Source: Colletes latitarsis
Lineage: Eukaryota > Arthropoda > Insecta > Hymenoptera > Colletidae
Reading direction: 5' to 3'
DNA length: 64,000 nt
NCBI RefSeq assembly: GCF_051014445.1
Contig: NW_027488378.1
Span: forward strand, 2,604,001 to 2,668,000
Within the stretch, counting starts at the first letter, position 1; every line of letters starts with the position of its first letter. Under the pieces are notes generated by a model. The model was given only the letters and a program-made list of their open reading frames with translations, made no database searches and was not told the origin of the DNA. A program made the position numbers and the translations under genes. Positions 24,436 to 38,027 of the stretch are shown here, piece after piece.

Positions 24436-26511
24436 TGACACCGGTTAGGTTTAGGTTAGGTCTGGTATTTGCCATTATCTGGCTCATAGTTTCGCATTTT
24501 TCGCATACTTGTTCGCCACATCCTGGGCGCTTTCTGGTTTGGATCACGTAGTAATGTAGCACCACTCTGAAACTGTGAAGTAATCCTGGATTCGATCTAT
24601 ATATAAGAGGGTAACACCGGTTAGGTTTGGGTTAGGTCCGGTATTTGCCATCATCTGGCTCTTACTTTCGCATTTTTCGCATACTTGTTGGCCAGATCCT
24701 GGGCGTTTTCTGGGTTGGATCAGGTAGTAGTGTGGTACCGCACTGAAACAGTGAGTTAAACCTGGTTTCAATGTATATTTTAGAGGATAACACCCGTTAG
24801 GTCAGGGTTAGGTCTGGTATTTGCCATCATCTGGCTCATACATTCGCACTTTACGCATACTTGTTGGCCATATCCTGCACGTTTTCTGGTTTGGATTACG
24901 TAATAATGTGAGACCACACTCAAACAGTGAGTTCAACCGGGATCCAATCTATATTTTAGAAGAATAACAACAGTTAGGTCAGCGTTAGGTCTGGTATTTG
25001 CCATCAACTGGCTCATACTTTCGCATTTTGCACCTATTTGTTGGCCAGATCCTGGGCGTTTTCTGCGTTGGATCACGTAGTAATGTGGTACCACACTGAA
25101 ACAGTGAGTTAAACCTGGTTTCAATGTATATTTTAGAGGATAACACCCGTTAGGTCAGGGTTAGGTCTGGTGTTTGCCATCATCTGGCTCATACTTTCGC
25201 ATTTTTCGCATACTTGTTGGCCAGATCTTGGGCGCTTTCTGGTTTGGATCACGTAGTAATGTAGCACCACTCTGAAACAGTGAGTTAAACCTGGATTCAA
25301 TCTATATTTTACTGGATAACACCGGTTAGGTCAGGGTTAGGGCTGGTATTTGCCATCATCTGGCTCATATTTTCGCATTTTTCGCATACTTGTTGTCCAG
25401 ATACTGGGCATTTTCTGGTTTGGGTCACGTAGTAATGTGGTTCCACACTGCAACATTGAGCTAAACCTGTATTCAATCTATATTTTATAGGATAACACCG
25501 GTTAGGATTGGGTTAGGTCTGGTATTTGCCATCATCTGGCTCATACTTTCGTATTTTTCACCTACTTGTTGGCCAGATCCTGGGCGTTTTCTGGGTTGGA
25601 TCACGTAGTAATGTGGTACCACACTGAAACAGTGAGTTAAACCTGGCTTGAATGTATATTTTAGAGGATAACACCGGTTAGGTCAGGGTTAGGTCTGGTA
25701 TTTGCCAACATCTGGCTTATACTTTCGCCTTGTCACTTACTTGTTGGCCTGAGCCTGGGCGCTTTCTGGTTTGGACCACGTAGTAATGTAGCACCACTCT
25801 GAAACAGTGAGTTAAACCTGGATTCAATGTATATTTTAGAGGATAACACCGGTTAGGTCAGGGTTAGGTCTGGTATTTGCCATCACCTGGCTCATACTTT
25901 CGCATTTTACGCATACTTGTTGGCCAGATCCTTGGCGTTTTCTGGTCTGGGTTACGTAGTAATGCAGCACCACTCTGAAACAGTTAGTTAAACCTGGATT
26001 CAATCTATATTTTAGAGGATAACACCGGTTAGGTCAGCGTTAGGTCTGGTATTTGCCATCATCTGGCACATACATTCGCATTTTTCGCATACTTGTTGGC
26101 CAGATCCTGGGCGCTTTCTGGTTTGGATCACGTAGTAATGTAGCACCACTCTGAAACAGTGAGTTAAACCTGGCTTGAATGTATATTTTAGAGGATAACA
26201 CCGGTTAGGTCCGGGTTAGGTCTGGTATTTGCCATCATCTGGCTTATTCTTTCGCCTTTTTCACCTACTTGTTGGCCAGATCCTGGGCGTTTTCTGGGTT
26301 GGATCAGGTAGTAGTGTGGTACCTCACTGAAACAGTGAAGTAATCCTGGATTCGATCTATATATTAGAGGGTGACACCGGTTAGGTCAGGGTTAGGTCTG
26401 GTGTTTGCCATCATCTGGCTCATACTTTCGCATTTTTCGCATACTTGTTGGCCAGATCCTGGGCGTTTTCTGGTTTGGATCACGCGGCAATGTGGTACCA
26501 CACTGAAACAG

Positions 26512-29500
26512 TGAGTTTATGCTGGATTCGATCTATATATTAGAGGGTAACACCGGTTAGGTTTGTGTTAGGTTTGGTATTTGCCATCATCTGGTTCATA
26601 CTTTCGCATTTTTCGCATACTTGTTGGCCAGATCCTGGGCGCTTTCTGGTTTGGATCACGTAGTAATGTAGCACCACTCTGAAACAGTGAGTTAAACCTG
26701 GATTCAATCTATATTTTAGAGGATAACACCGGCTAGGTCAGGGTTAGGTCTGGTATTTGCCATCATCTGGCTTATTCTTTCGCCTTTTTCAACTACTTGT
26801 TGGCCAGATCCTGGGCGCTTTCTCGTTTGGATCACGTAGTAATGTAGCACCACTCTGAAACAGTGAGTTAAACCTGGATTCAATCTATATTATAGAGGAT
26901 AACACCGGTTAGGTCAGGGTTAGGTCTGGTATTTGCCATCATCTGGCTCATACATTCGCACTTTTCGCATACTTGTTGGCCAGATCCTGCGCGTTTTCTG
27001 GTTTGGATCACGTAGTAATTCGGTACCACACTGAAACAGTGAGATAATCTTGGATTCAATCTATACATTAGAGGATGACACCGGTTAGGTCAGGGTTAGG
27101 TCTGGTATTTACGATCCACTGGCATATACTTTCAACTTTTTCACCTACTTGTTGGCCAGATCCTGGGCGTTTTCTGGTTTGGATCCCGTAGTAATGTGGC
27201 ACCACACTGCACCAGTGAGTTAAACCTGGATTCAATCCATATTTTAGAGGATAACACTGGTTAGGTCAGGGTTAGGTCTGGTATTTGCCATCATCTGGCA
27301 TATACTTTCGCATTTTACGCATAGTTGTTGTCCAGATCCTGGGCGTTTTCTGGTTTGGATCACGTAGTAATTCGGTACCACACTGAAACTGTGAGTTTAT
27401 CTTGGATACAATCTATATTTTAGAGGATAACACCGGTAAGGTCAGGGTTAGGTCTGGGATGCGCCATCATCTCGCTCATACTTTCACCTTTTTCGCATAA
27501 TTGTTGGCCAAATGCTGGCTTTTTCTGGTTTCGATCACGTAGTAGTGTGCTCCACACTGAAACAGTGAGTTAATCCTGGATGGGATCTATATATTAGAGG
27601 GTAACACCGGTTAAGTCAGGGTTAGGTCTGGTATTTGCCATCATCTGGTTCATACTCTCGCATTTTTCGCATACTTGTTGTCCAGATCCTGGGCGTTTTC
27701 TGATTTGGATCACGTAGTAATGTGGTTCCACACTGCAACATTGAGCTAAACCTGGATTCAATCTATATTATGTAGGATAACACCGGTTAGGATTGGGTTA
27801 GGTCTGGTATTTGCCATCATCTGGCTCATACTTTCGCATTTTTCGCATACTTGTTGGCCAGATCCTGGGCGTTTTCTGGTTTGGATCACGTAGTAATGTG
27901 GCACCACACTGCACCAGTGAGTTAAACCTGGATTCGATCTATATATTAGAGGGTGACACCGGTTAGGTTTGGGTTAGGTCTGGTATTTGCCATCATCTGG
28001 CTCATACTTTCGCATTTTTCGCATACTTGTTGGCCATATCCTGGGCGCTTTCTGGTTTGGATCACGTAGTAATGTCGCACCACTCTGAAACAGTGAGTTA
28101 ATCCTGGATTCAATCTATATTTTAGAGGATAACACCGGTTAGGTCAGGGTGAGGTCTGGTATTTGCCATCATCTGGCTCAAACATTCGCATTTTTCGCAT
28201 ACTTGTTGGCCAGATCCTGCGCGTTTTCTGGTTTGGACCACGTAGTACTGTGGGACCACACTCAAACAGCGAGTTAAACCTGGATCCAATCTATATTTTA
28301 GAAGAATAACAACAGTTAGGTCAGTGTTAGGTCTGGTATTTGCCATCAATTGGCTCATACTTTCGCATTTTTCACCTACTTGTTGGCCAGATCCTGGGCG
28401 TTTTCTGGGTTGGATCACGTAGTAATGTGGTACCACACTGAAACATTGAGTTAAACCTGGTTTCAATGTATATTTTAGAGGATAACACCCGTTAGGTCAG
28501 GGTTAGGACTTGTATTTGCCATCATCTGGCTCATAGTTTCGCCTTTTTCACCTACTTCATGGCCTGACCCTGGGTGTTTTCTGGTTTGGATCACGTAGTA
28601 ATGTGGTACCACACTGAAACAGTGAGTTAAACCTGTGTCCGATCTATATTTTAAAGGATAACACCGGTTAGGTTTGGGTTAGGTCTGGTGTTTACGATCA
28701 TCTGGCTCATGCTTTCGCATTTTTCGCATACTTGTTGGCCAGATCCTGGGCGTTTTCTGGTTGGGATCACGCAGCAATGTGGTACCACGTTGAAACAGTG
28801 AGTTAATGCTGGATTCGATCTATATATTAGACGGTAACACCGGCTAGGTTTGTGTTAGGTTTGGTATTTGCCATCATCTGACTCATACTTTCGCATTTTT
28901 CGCATAGTTGTTGTCCAGATCCTGGGCGTTTTCTGGTTTGCAACACGTAGTAGTGTGTGACCACACTGAAACTGTGAGTTAATCTTGGATTCAATCTATA
29001 TATTAGAGGATGACACCGGTTAGGTCAGAGTTAGGTCTGGTATTTACCTTCCACTGGCATATACTTTCGACTTTTTCACCTACTTGTTGGCCAGATCCTG
29101 GGCGTTTTCTAGGTTGGATCAGGTATTAGTGTGGTACCGCACTGAAACAGTGAAGTAATCCTGGATTCGATCTATATATTAGAGGGTAACACCGGTTAGG
29201 TTTGGGTTAGGTCCGGTATTTGCCATCATCTGGCTCATACATTCGCACTTTACGCATACTTGTTGGCCAGACCCTGGGCGTTTTCTGGTTGGGATCACGT
29301 AGTAATGTGGTACCACACTGAAACAGTGAGTTAAACCAGTGTCCGATCTATATTTTAAAGGATAACACCGGATAGGTTTGGGTTAGGTCTGGTGTTTACA
29401 ATCATCTGGCTCATGCTTTCGCATTTTTCGCATACTTTTTGGCCAGATCCTGGGCGTTTTCTGGTTGGGATCACGCAGCAATGTGGTACCACGTTGAAAC

Positions 29501-30910
29501 AGTGAGTTAATGCTGGATTCGATCTATATATTAGACGGTAACACCGGCTAGGTTTGTGTTAGGTTTGGTATTTGCCATCATCTGACTCATACATTCGCAT
29601 TTTTCGCATACTTGTTGGCCAGATCCTGGGCGTTTTCTGGGTTGGATCAGGTAGTAGTGTGGTACCGCACTGAAAGAGTGAAGTAATCCTGGATTCGATC
29701 TATATATTAGAGGGTAACACCGGTTAAGTTTGGGTTTGGTCCGGTATTTGCCATCATCTGGCTCATACATTCGCACTTTACGCATACTTGTTGGCCAGAT
29801 CCTGCTCGTTTTCTGGTTTGGATCACGTAATAATGTGGGACCACAATCAAACAGTGATTTAAACCGGGATCCAATCTATATTTTAGAAGAATAACAACAG
29901 TTAGGTCAGCGTTAGGTCTGGTATTTGCCATCAACTGGCTCATACTTTCGCATTTTGCACCTATTTGTTGGCCAGATCCTGGGCGTTTTCTGGGTTGGAT
30001 CACGTAGTAATGTGGTACCACACTGAAACAGTGAGTTAAACCTGGTTTCAATGTATATTTTAGAGGATAACACCCGTTAGGTCAGGGTTAGGTCTGGTAT
30101 TTGCCATCATCTGGCTCATACATTCGCATTTTTCGCATACTTGTTGGCCAGATCCTGGGCGTTTTCTGGGTTGGATCAGGTAGTAGTGTGGTACCGCACT
30201 GAAAGAGTGAAGTAATCCTGGATTCGATCTATATTTTAGAGGGTAACACAGGTTAGGTTTGGATTAGGTCTGGTATTTGCCATCATCTGGCTCATACTTT
30301 CGCATTTTTCGCATAGTTGTTGTGCAGATCCTGGGCGTTTTCTGGTTTGGATCACGTAGTAATTCGGTACCACACTGAAACAGTGAGTTTATCTTGGATA
30401 CAATCTATATTTTAGAGGATAACACCGGTTAGGGCAGGGTTAGGTCTGGGATGCGCCATCATCTCGCTCATACTTTCACCTTTTTCGCGTAATTGTTGGC
30501 CAAATGCTGGCTTTTTCATGTTTCGATCACGTAGTAGTGTGGTACCACACTGAAACAGTGAGTTAATCCTGGATGGGATCTATATATTAGAGGGTAACAC
30601 CGGTTAAGTCAGGCTTAGGTCTGGTATTTGCCATCATCTGGATCATACTTTCGCATTTTTCGCATACTTGTTGTCCACATCCTGGGCGTTTTCTGATTTG
30701 GATCACGTAGTAATGTGGTTCCACACTGCAACAGTGAGTTAAACCTGGATGCAATCTATATTTTACTGGATAACACCGGTTAGGTCAGGGTTAGGTCTGG
30801 TATTTGCCATCATCTGGCTCATAGTTTCGACTTTATCACCTACTTGATGGGCTGATCCTGGGCGTTTTCTGGTTTGGCTCACGTAGTAATGTGGTACCAC
30901 ACTGAAACTG
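26512..30910 (+). repeat. 25-monomer higher-order unit (4,399 bp)
   Basis: Followed immediately by a derivative copy at 30,911-34,605. Offset 4,399 (25 monomers minus 1 bp) holds from 26,512 to 28,971, and offset 3,695 (21 monomers minus 1 bp) holds from 29,676 to about 30,905. The identity is very high: I saw only isolated differences such as CACAATCAAACAG at 29,842 against CACACTCAAACAG. This is the complete form; the next unit lacks 28,972-29,675. Confidence 0.85.
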
Positions 30911-33900
30911 TGAGTTTATGCTGGATTCGATCTATATATTAGAGGGTAACACCGGTTAGGTTTGTGTTAGGTTTGGTATTTGCCATCATCTGGTTCATAC
31001 TTTCGCATTTTTCGCATACTTGTTGGCCAGATCCTGGGCGCTTTCTGGTTTGGATCACGTAGTAATGTAGCACCACTCTGAAACAGTGAGTTAAACCTGG
31101 ATTCAATCTATATTTTAGAGGATAACACCGGCTAGGTCAGGGTTAGGTCTGGTATTTGCCATCATCTGGCTTATTCTTTCGCCTTTTTCAACTACTTGTT
31201 GGCCAGATCCTGGGCGCTTTCTCGTTTGGATCACGTAGTAATGTAGCACCACTCTGAAACAGTGAGTTAAACCTGGATTCAATCTATATTATAGAGGATA
31301 ACACCGGTTAGGTCAGGGTTAGGTCTGGTATTTGCCATCATCTGGCTCATACATTCGCACTTTTCGCATACTTGTTGGCCAGATCCTGCGCGTTTTCTGG
31401 TTTGGATCACGTAGTAATTCGGTACCACACTGAAACAGTGAGATAATCTTGGATTCAATCTATACATTAGAGGATGACACCGGTTAGGTCAGGGTTAGGT
31501 CTGGTATTTACGATCCACTGGCATATACTTTCAACTTTTTCACCTACTTGTTGGCCAGATCCTGGGCGTTTTCTGGTTTGGATCCCGTAGTAATGTGGCA
31601 CCACACTGCACCAGTGAGTTAAACCTGGATTCAATCCATATTTTAGAGGATAACACTGGTTAGGTCAGGGTTAGGTCTGGTATTTGCCATCATCTGGCAT
31701 ATACTTTCGCATTTTACGCATAGTTGTTGTCCAGATCCTGGGCGTTTTCTGGTTTGGATCACGTAGTAATTCGGTACCACACTGAAACTGTGAGTTTATC
31801 TTGGATACAATCTATATTTTAGAGGATAACACCGGTAAGGTCAGGGTTAGGTCTGGGATGCGCCATCATCTCGCTCATACTTTCACCTTTTTCGCATAAT
31901 TGTTGGCCAAATGCTGGCTTTTTCTGGTTTCGATCACGTAGTAGTGTGCTCCACACTGAAACAGTGAGTTAATCCTGGATGGGATCTATATATTAGAGGG
32001 TAACACCGGTTAAGTCAGGGTTAGGTCTGGTATTTGCCATCATCTGGTTCATACTCTCGCATTTTTCGCATACTTGTTGTCCAGATCCTGGGCGTTTTCT
32101 GATTTGGATCACGTAGTAATGTGGTTCCACACTGCAACATTGAGCTAAACCTGGATTCAATCTATATTATGTAGGATAACACCGGTTAGGATTGGGTTAG
32201 GTCTGGTATTTGCCATCATCTGGCTCATACTTTCGCATTTTTCGCATACTTGTTGGCCAGATCCTGGGCGTTTTCTGGTTTGGATCACGTAGTAATGTGG
32301 CACCACACTGCACCAGTGAGTTAAACCTGGATTCGATCTATATATTAGAGGGTGACACCGGTTAGGTTTGGGTTAGGTCTGGTATTTGCCATCATCTGGC
32401 TCATACTTTCGCATTTTTCGCATACTTGTTGGCCATATCCTGGGCGCTTTCTGGTTTGGATCACGTAGTAATGTCGCACCACTCTGAAACAGTGAGTTAA
32501 TCCTGGATTCAATCTATATTTTAGAGGATAACACCGGTTAGGTCAGGGTGAGGTCTGGTATTTGCCATCATCTGGCTCAAACATTCGCATTTTTCGCATA
32601 CTTGTTGGCCAGATCCTGCGCGTTTTCTGGTTTGGACCACGTAGTACTGTGGGACCACACTCAAACAGCGAGTTAAACCTGGATCCAATCTATATTTTAG
32701 AAGAATAACAACAGTTAGGTCAGTGTTAGGTCTGGTATTTGCCATCAATTGGCTCATACTTTCGCATTTTTCACCTACTTGTTGGCCAGATCCTGGGCGT
32801 TTTCTGGGTTGGATCACGTAGTAATGTGGTACCACACTGAAACATTGAGTTAAACCTGGTTTCAATGTATATTTTAGAGGATAACACCCGTTAGGTCAGG
32901 GTTAGGACTTGTATTTGCCATCATCTGGCTCATAGTTTCGCCTTTTTCACCTACTTCATGGCCTGACCCTGGGTGTTTTCTGGTTTGGATCACGTAGTAA
33001 TGTGGTACCACACTGAAACAGTGAGTTAAACCTGTGTCCGATCTATATTTTAAAGGATAACACCGGTTAGGTTTGGGTTAGGTCTGGTGTTTACGATCAT
33101 CTGGCTCATGCTTTCGCATTTTTCGCATACTTGTTGGCCAGATCCTGGGCGTTTTCTGGTTGGGATCACGCAGCAATGTGGTACCACGTTGAAACAGTGA
33201 GTTAATGCTGGATTCGATCTATATATTAGACGGTAACACCGGCTAGGTTTGTGTTAGGTTTGGTATTTGCCATCATCTGACTCATACTTTCGCATTTTTC
33301 GCATAGTTGTTGTCCAGATCCTGGGCGTTTTCTGGTTTGCAACACGTAGTAGTGTGTGACCACACTGAAAGAGTGAAGTAATCCTGGATTCGATCTATAT
33401 ATTAGAGGGTAACACCGGTTAAGTTTGGGTTTGGTCCGGTATTTGCCATCATCTGGCTCATACATTCGCACTTTACGCATACTTGTTGGCCAGATCCTGC
33501 TCGTTTTCTGGTTTGGATCACGTAATAATGTGGGACCACACTCAAACAGTGATTTAAACCGGGATCCAATCTATATTTTAGAAGAATAACAACAGTTAGG
33601 TCAGCGTTAGGTCTGGTATTTGCCATCAACTGGCTCATACTTTCGCATTTTGCACCTATTTGTTGGCCAGATCCTGGGCGTTTTCTGGGTTGGATCACGT
33701 AGTAATGTGGTACCACACTGAAACAGTGAGTTAAACCTGGTTTCAATGTATATTTTAGAGGATAACACCCGTTAGGTCAGGGTTAGGTCTGGTATTTGCC
33801 ATCATCTGGCTCATACATTCGCATTTTTCGCATACTTGTTGGCCAGATCCTGGGCGTTTTCTGGGTTGGATCAGGTAGTAGTGTGGTACCGCACTGAAAG

Positions 33901-34605
33901 AGTGAAGTAATCCTGGATTCGATCTATATTTTAGAGGGTAACACAGGTTAGGTTTGGATTAGGTCTGGTATTTGCCATCATCTGGCTCATACTTTCGCAT
34001 TTTTCGCATAGTTGTTGTGCAGATCCTGGGCGTTTTCTGGTTTGGATCACGTAGTAATTCGGTACCACACTGAAACAGTGAGTTTATCTTGGATACAATC
34101 TATATTTTAGAGGATAACACCGGTTAGGGCAGGGTTAGGTCTGGGATGCGCCATCATCTCGCTCATACTTTCACCTTTTTCGCGTAATTGTTGGCCAAAT
34201 GCTGGCTTTTTCATGTTTCGATCACGTAGTAGTGTGGTACCACACTGAAACAGTGAGTTAATCCTGGATGGGATCTATATATTAGAGGGTAACACCGGTT
34301 AAGTCAGGCTTAGGTCTGGTATTTGCCATCATCTGGATCATACTTTCGCATTTTTCGCATACTTGTTGTCCACATCCTGGGCGTTTTCTGATTTGGATCA
34401 CGTAGTAATGTGGTTCCACACTGCAACAGTGAGTTAAACCTGGATGCAATCTATATTTTACTGGATAACACCGGTTAGGTCAGGGTTAGGTCTGGTATTT
34501 GCCATCATCTGGCTCATAGTTTCGACTTTATCACCTACTTGATGGGCTGATCCTGGGCGTTTTCTGGTTTGGCTCACGTAGTAATGTGGTACCACACTGA
34601 AACAG
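30911..34605 (+). repeat. 21-monomer deletion derivative of the previous unit (3,695 bp)
   Basis: Tandem copy of 26,512-30,905 from which 704 bp (exactly 4 monomers, matching 28,972-29,675) are missing. The switch is confined to 33,363-33,370 (CACTGAAA): a diagnostic base at 33,362 still matches the left source and 33,371 already matches the right source. The near-identity of the rest suggests a recent event, or a collapsed or chimeric assembly. Confidence 0.85.
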
Positions 34606-35921
34606 TGAGTTAAACCTGTTTCCGATCTATATTTTAAAGGATAACGCCGGTTAGGTCGGGCTGAGGCCTGGGAGTAGCCATCATCTGGCTCATAATTTCG
34701 CATTTTTCGCATACTTATTGGTCAGATACTTGGCGTTTTCTGGTTTGCATCATGTAGTAATGTGGTTCCAGACTGCAGCAGTGAGTTAAACCTGGATACA
34801 ATCTATATTTTATAGGATAACACCGGTTAGGATTGGGTTAGGTCCGGTATTTGCCATCACCTGGCTCATACTTTCGCATTTTTCGCATACTTGTTCGCCA
34901 GATCCTGGGCGATTTCTGGATTGGATCACGTAGTAATGTGGCACCACACTGCAACAGTGAGTTAAACCTGGATTCAATCTATATTTTACTGGATAACACC
35001 GGTTAGGTCAGGGTTAGGTCCGGTATTTGCCATCACCTGGCTCATACTTTCGCATTTTTCGCATACTTGTTCGCCAGATCCTGGGCGATTTCTGGATTGG
35101 ATCACGTAGTAATGTGGCACCACACTGCACCAGTGAGTTAAACCTGGATTCAATCTATATTTTAGAGGATAACACTGGTTAGGTCAGGGTTAGGTCTGGA
35201 ATTTGCCATCATCTGGCTTATTCTTTCGCCTTTTTCCCCTACTTGTTGGCCAGATCCTGGGCGTTTTCTGGGTTGGATCGGATAGTAGTGTGGTACCGCA
35301 CTGAAACAGTGAGTTAAACCTGGATCCAATCTATATTTTAGAAGAATAACACCAGTTAGGTCGGCGTTACGTCTGGTCTTTGCCATCAACTGGCTCACAG
35401 TTTCGCATTTTTCACCTACTTGTTGGCCAGATCCTGGGCGTTTTCTGGGTTGGATCACGTAGTAATGTTGTGCCATACTGAAACAGTGAGTTAAACCTGG
35501 CTTGAATGTATATTTTAGAGGATAACACCGGTTAGGTCAGGGTTAGGTCTGGTATTTGCCATCATCTGGCTCAAACATTCGCCTTTTTCACCTACTTGAT
35601 GGCCTGATCCTGTGCGTTTTCTGGTTTGGATCATGTAGTAATGTGGTTCCGCACTGCATCAGTGAGTTAAACCTGGATACAATCTATGTTTTAGAGGATA
35701 ACACCGGTTAGGTCAGGGTTAGGTCTGGTATTTGCCATCATCGGGCTTATTCTTTCGCCTTTTTCACCTACTTGTTGGCCAGATCCTGGGCGTTTTCTGG
35801 GTTGGATCAGGTAGTAGTGTGGTACCTCACTGAAACAGTGAAGTAATCCTGGATTCGATCTATATATTAGAGGGTGACACCGGTTAGGTCAGGGTTAGGT
35901 CTGGTGTTTGCCATCATCTGG
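34513..35921 (+). repeat. 8-monomer higher-order unit, copy 1 (1,409 bp)
   Basis: Directly followed by a copy at 35,922-37,330 with constant offset 1,409 (8 monomers plus 1 bp). The only difference I found is TTCCGCACTGC near 35,649 against TTCCACACTGC near 37,058. It contains CTCATAGTTTCGACTTTATC, GGCTCACGTAG, CATCACCTGGC (twice) and GGTCGGCGTTACG variants. Confidence 0.9.
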
Positions 35922-37330
35922 CTCATAGTTTCGACTTTATCACCTACTTGATGGGCTGATCCTGGGCGTTTTCTGGTTTGGCTCACGTAGTAATGTGGTA
36001 CCACACTGAAACAGTGAGTTAAACCTGTTTCCGATCTATATTTTAAAGGATAACGCCGGTTAGGTCGGGCTGAGGCCTGGGAGTAGCCATCATCTGGCTC
36101 ATAATTTCGCATTTTTCGCATACTTATTGGTCAGATACTTGGCGTTTTCTGGTTTGCATCATGTAGTAATGTGGTTCCAGACTGCAGCAGTGAGTTAAAC
36201 CTGGATACAATCTATATTTTATAGGATAACACCGGTTAGGATTGGGTTAGGTCCGGTATTTGCCATCACCTGGCTCATACTTTCGCATTTTTCGCATACT
36301 TGTTCGCCAGATCCTGGGCGATTTCTGGATTGGATCACGTAGTAATGTGGCACCACACTGCAACAGTGAGTTAAACCTGGATTCAATCTATATTTTACTG
36401 GATAACACCGGTTAGGTCAGGGTTAGGTCCGGTATTTGCCATCACCTGGCTCATACTTTCGCATTTTTCGCATACTTGTTCGCCAGATCCTGGGCGATTT
36501 CTGGATTGGATCACGTAGTAATGTGGCACCACACTGCACCAGTGAGTTAAACCTGGATTCAATCTATATTTTAGAGGATAACACTGGTTAGGTCAGGGTT
36601 AGGTCTGGAATTTGCCATCATCTGGCTTATTCTTTCGCCTTTTTCCCCTACTTGTTGGCCAGATCCTGGGCGTTTTCTGGGTTGGATCGGATAGTAGTGT
36701 GGTACCGCACTGAAACAGTGAGTTAAACCTGGATCCAATCTATATTTTAGAAGAATAACACCAGTTAGGTCGGCGTTACGTCTGGTCTTTGCCATCAACT
36801 GGCTCACAGTTTCGCATTTTTCACCTACTTGTTGGCCAGATCCTGGGCGTTTTCTGGGTTGGATCACGTAGTAATGTTGTGCCATACTGAAACAGTGAGT
36901 TAAACCTGGCTTGAATGTATATTTTAGAGGATAACACCGGTTAGGTCAGGGTTAGGTCTGGTATTTGCCATCATCTGGCTCAAACATTCGCCTTTTTCAC
37001 CTACTTGATGGCCTGATCCTGTGCGTTTTCTGGTTTGGATCATGTAGTAATGTGGTTCCACACTGCATCAGTGAGTTAAACCTGGATACAATCTATGTTT
37101 TAGAGGATAACACCGGTTAGGTCAGGGTTAGGTCTGGTATTTGCCATCATCGGGCTTATTCTTTCGCCTTTTTCACCTACTTGTTGGCCAGATCCTGGGC
37201 GTTTTCTGGGTTGGATCAGGTAGTAGTGTGGTACCTCACTGAAACAGTGAAGTAATCCTGGATTCGATCTATATATTAGAGGGTGACACCGGTTAGGTCA
37301 GGGTTAGGTCTGGTGTTTGCCATCATCTGG
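35922..37330 (+). repeat. 8-monomer higher-order unit, copy 2 (1,409 bp)
   Basis: Near-identical tandem copy of 34,513-35,921. After 37,330 the sequence continues ACTTTCGC in place of GTTTCGAC, so the array holds two copies only. Each junction lies within a shared stretch ending in GCCATCATCTGGCTCATA. Confidence 0.9.
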
Positions 37331-38027
37331 CTCATACTTTCGCATTTTTCGCATACTTGTTGGCCAGATCCTGGGCGTTTTCTGGTTTGGATCACGCGGC
37401 AATGTGGTACCACACTGAAACAGTGAGTTTATGCTGGATTCGATCTATATATTAGAGGGTAACACCGGTTAGGTTTGTGTTAGGTCTGGTATTTGCCATC
37501 ATCTGGTTCATACTGTCGCATTTTTCGCATACTTGTTGGCCAGATCCTGGGCGCTTTCTGGTTTGGATCACGTAGTAATGTAGCACCACTCTGAAACAGT
37601 GAGTTAAACCTGGATTCAATCTATATTTTAGAGGATAACACCGGCTAGGTCAGGGTTAGGTCTGGTATTTGCCATCATCTGGCTTATTCTTTCGCCTTTT
37701 TCAACTACTTGTTGGCCAGATCCTGGGCGTTTTCTGGGTTGGATCAGGTAGTAGTGTGGTACCTCACTGAAACAGTGAAGTAATCCTGGATTCGATCTAT
37801 ATATTAGAGGGTGACACCGGTTAGGTCAGGGTTAGGTCTGGTGTTTGCCATCATCTGGCTCATACTTTCGCATTTTTCGCATACTTGTTGGCCAGATCCT
37901 GGGCGCTTTCTGGTTTGGATCACGTAGTAATGTGGTACCACACTGGAACAGTGCGTTAAACCTGAATTCAATCTATATTTTAGAGGATAACAACGGTTAG
38001 GTCAGGGCTAGGTCTGGTATTTGCCAC

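Larger units (their letters stand above)
17080..26511 (+). repeat. Mixed satellite stretch without a clean higher-order unit
   Basis: About 54 monomers of many classes. Cassettes known elsewhere recur in new order: GTGGGACCACACTC monomers (18.2, 19.5, 20.3 and 21.2 kb), GATGCGCC monomers (19,888 and 22,530) and GGCTGAGGCC monomers (18,637 and 21,457). The blocks 19,400-19,700 and 20,290-20,590 are near-identical over about 300 bp (offset about 880, 5 monomers). Nothing other than satellite is visible. Confidence 0.8.
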
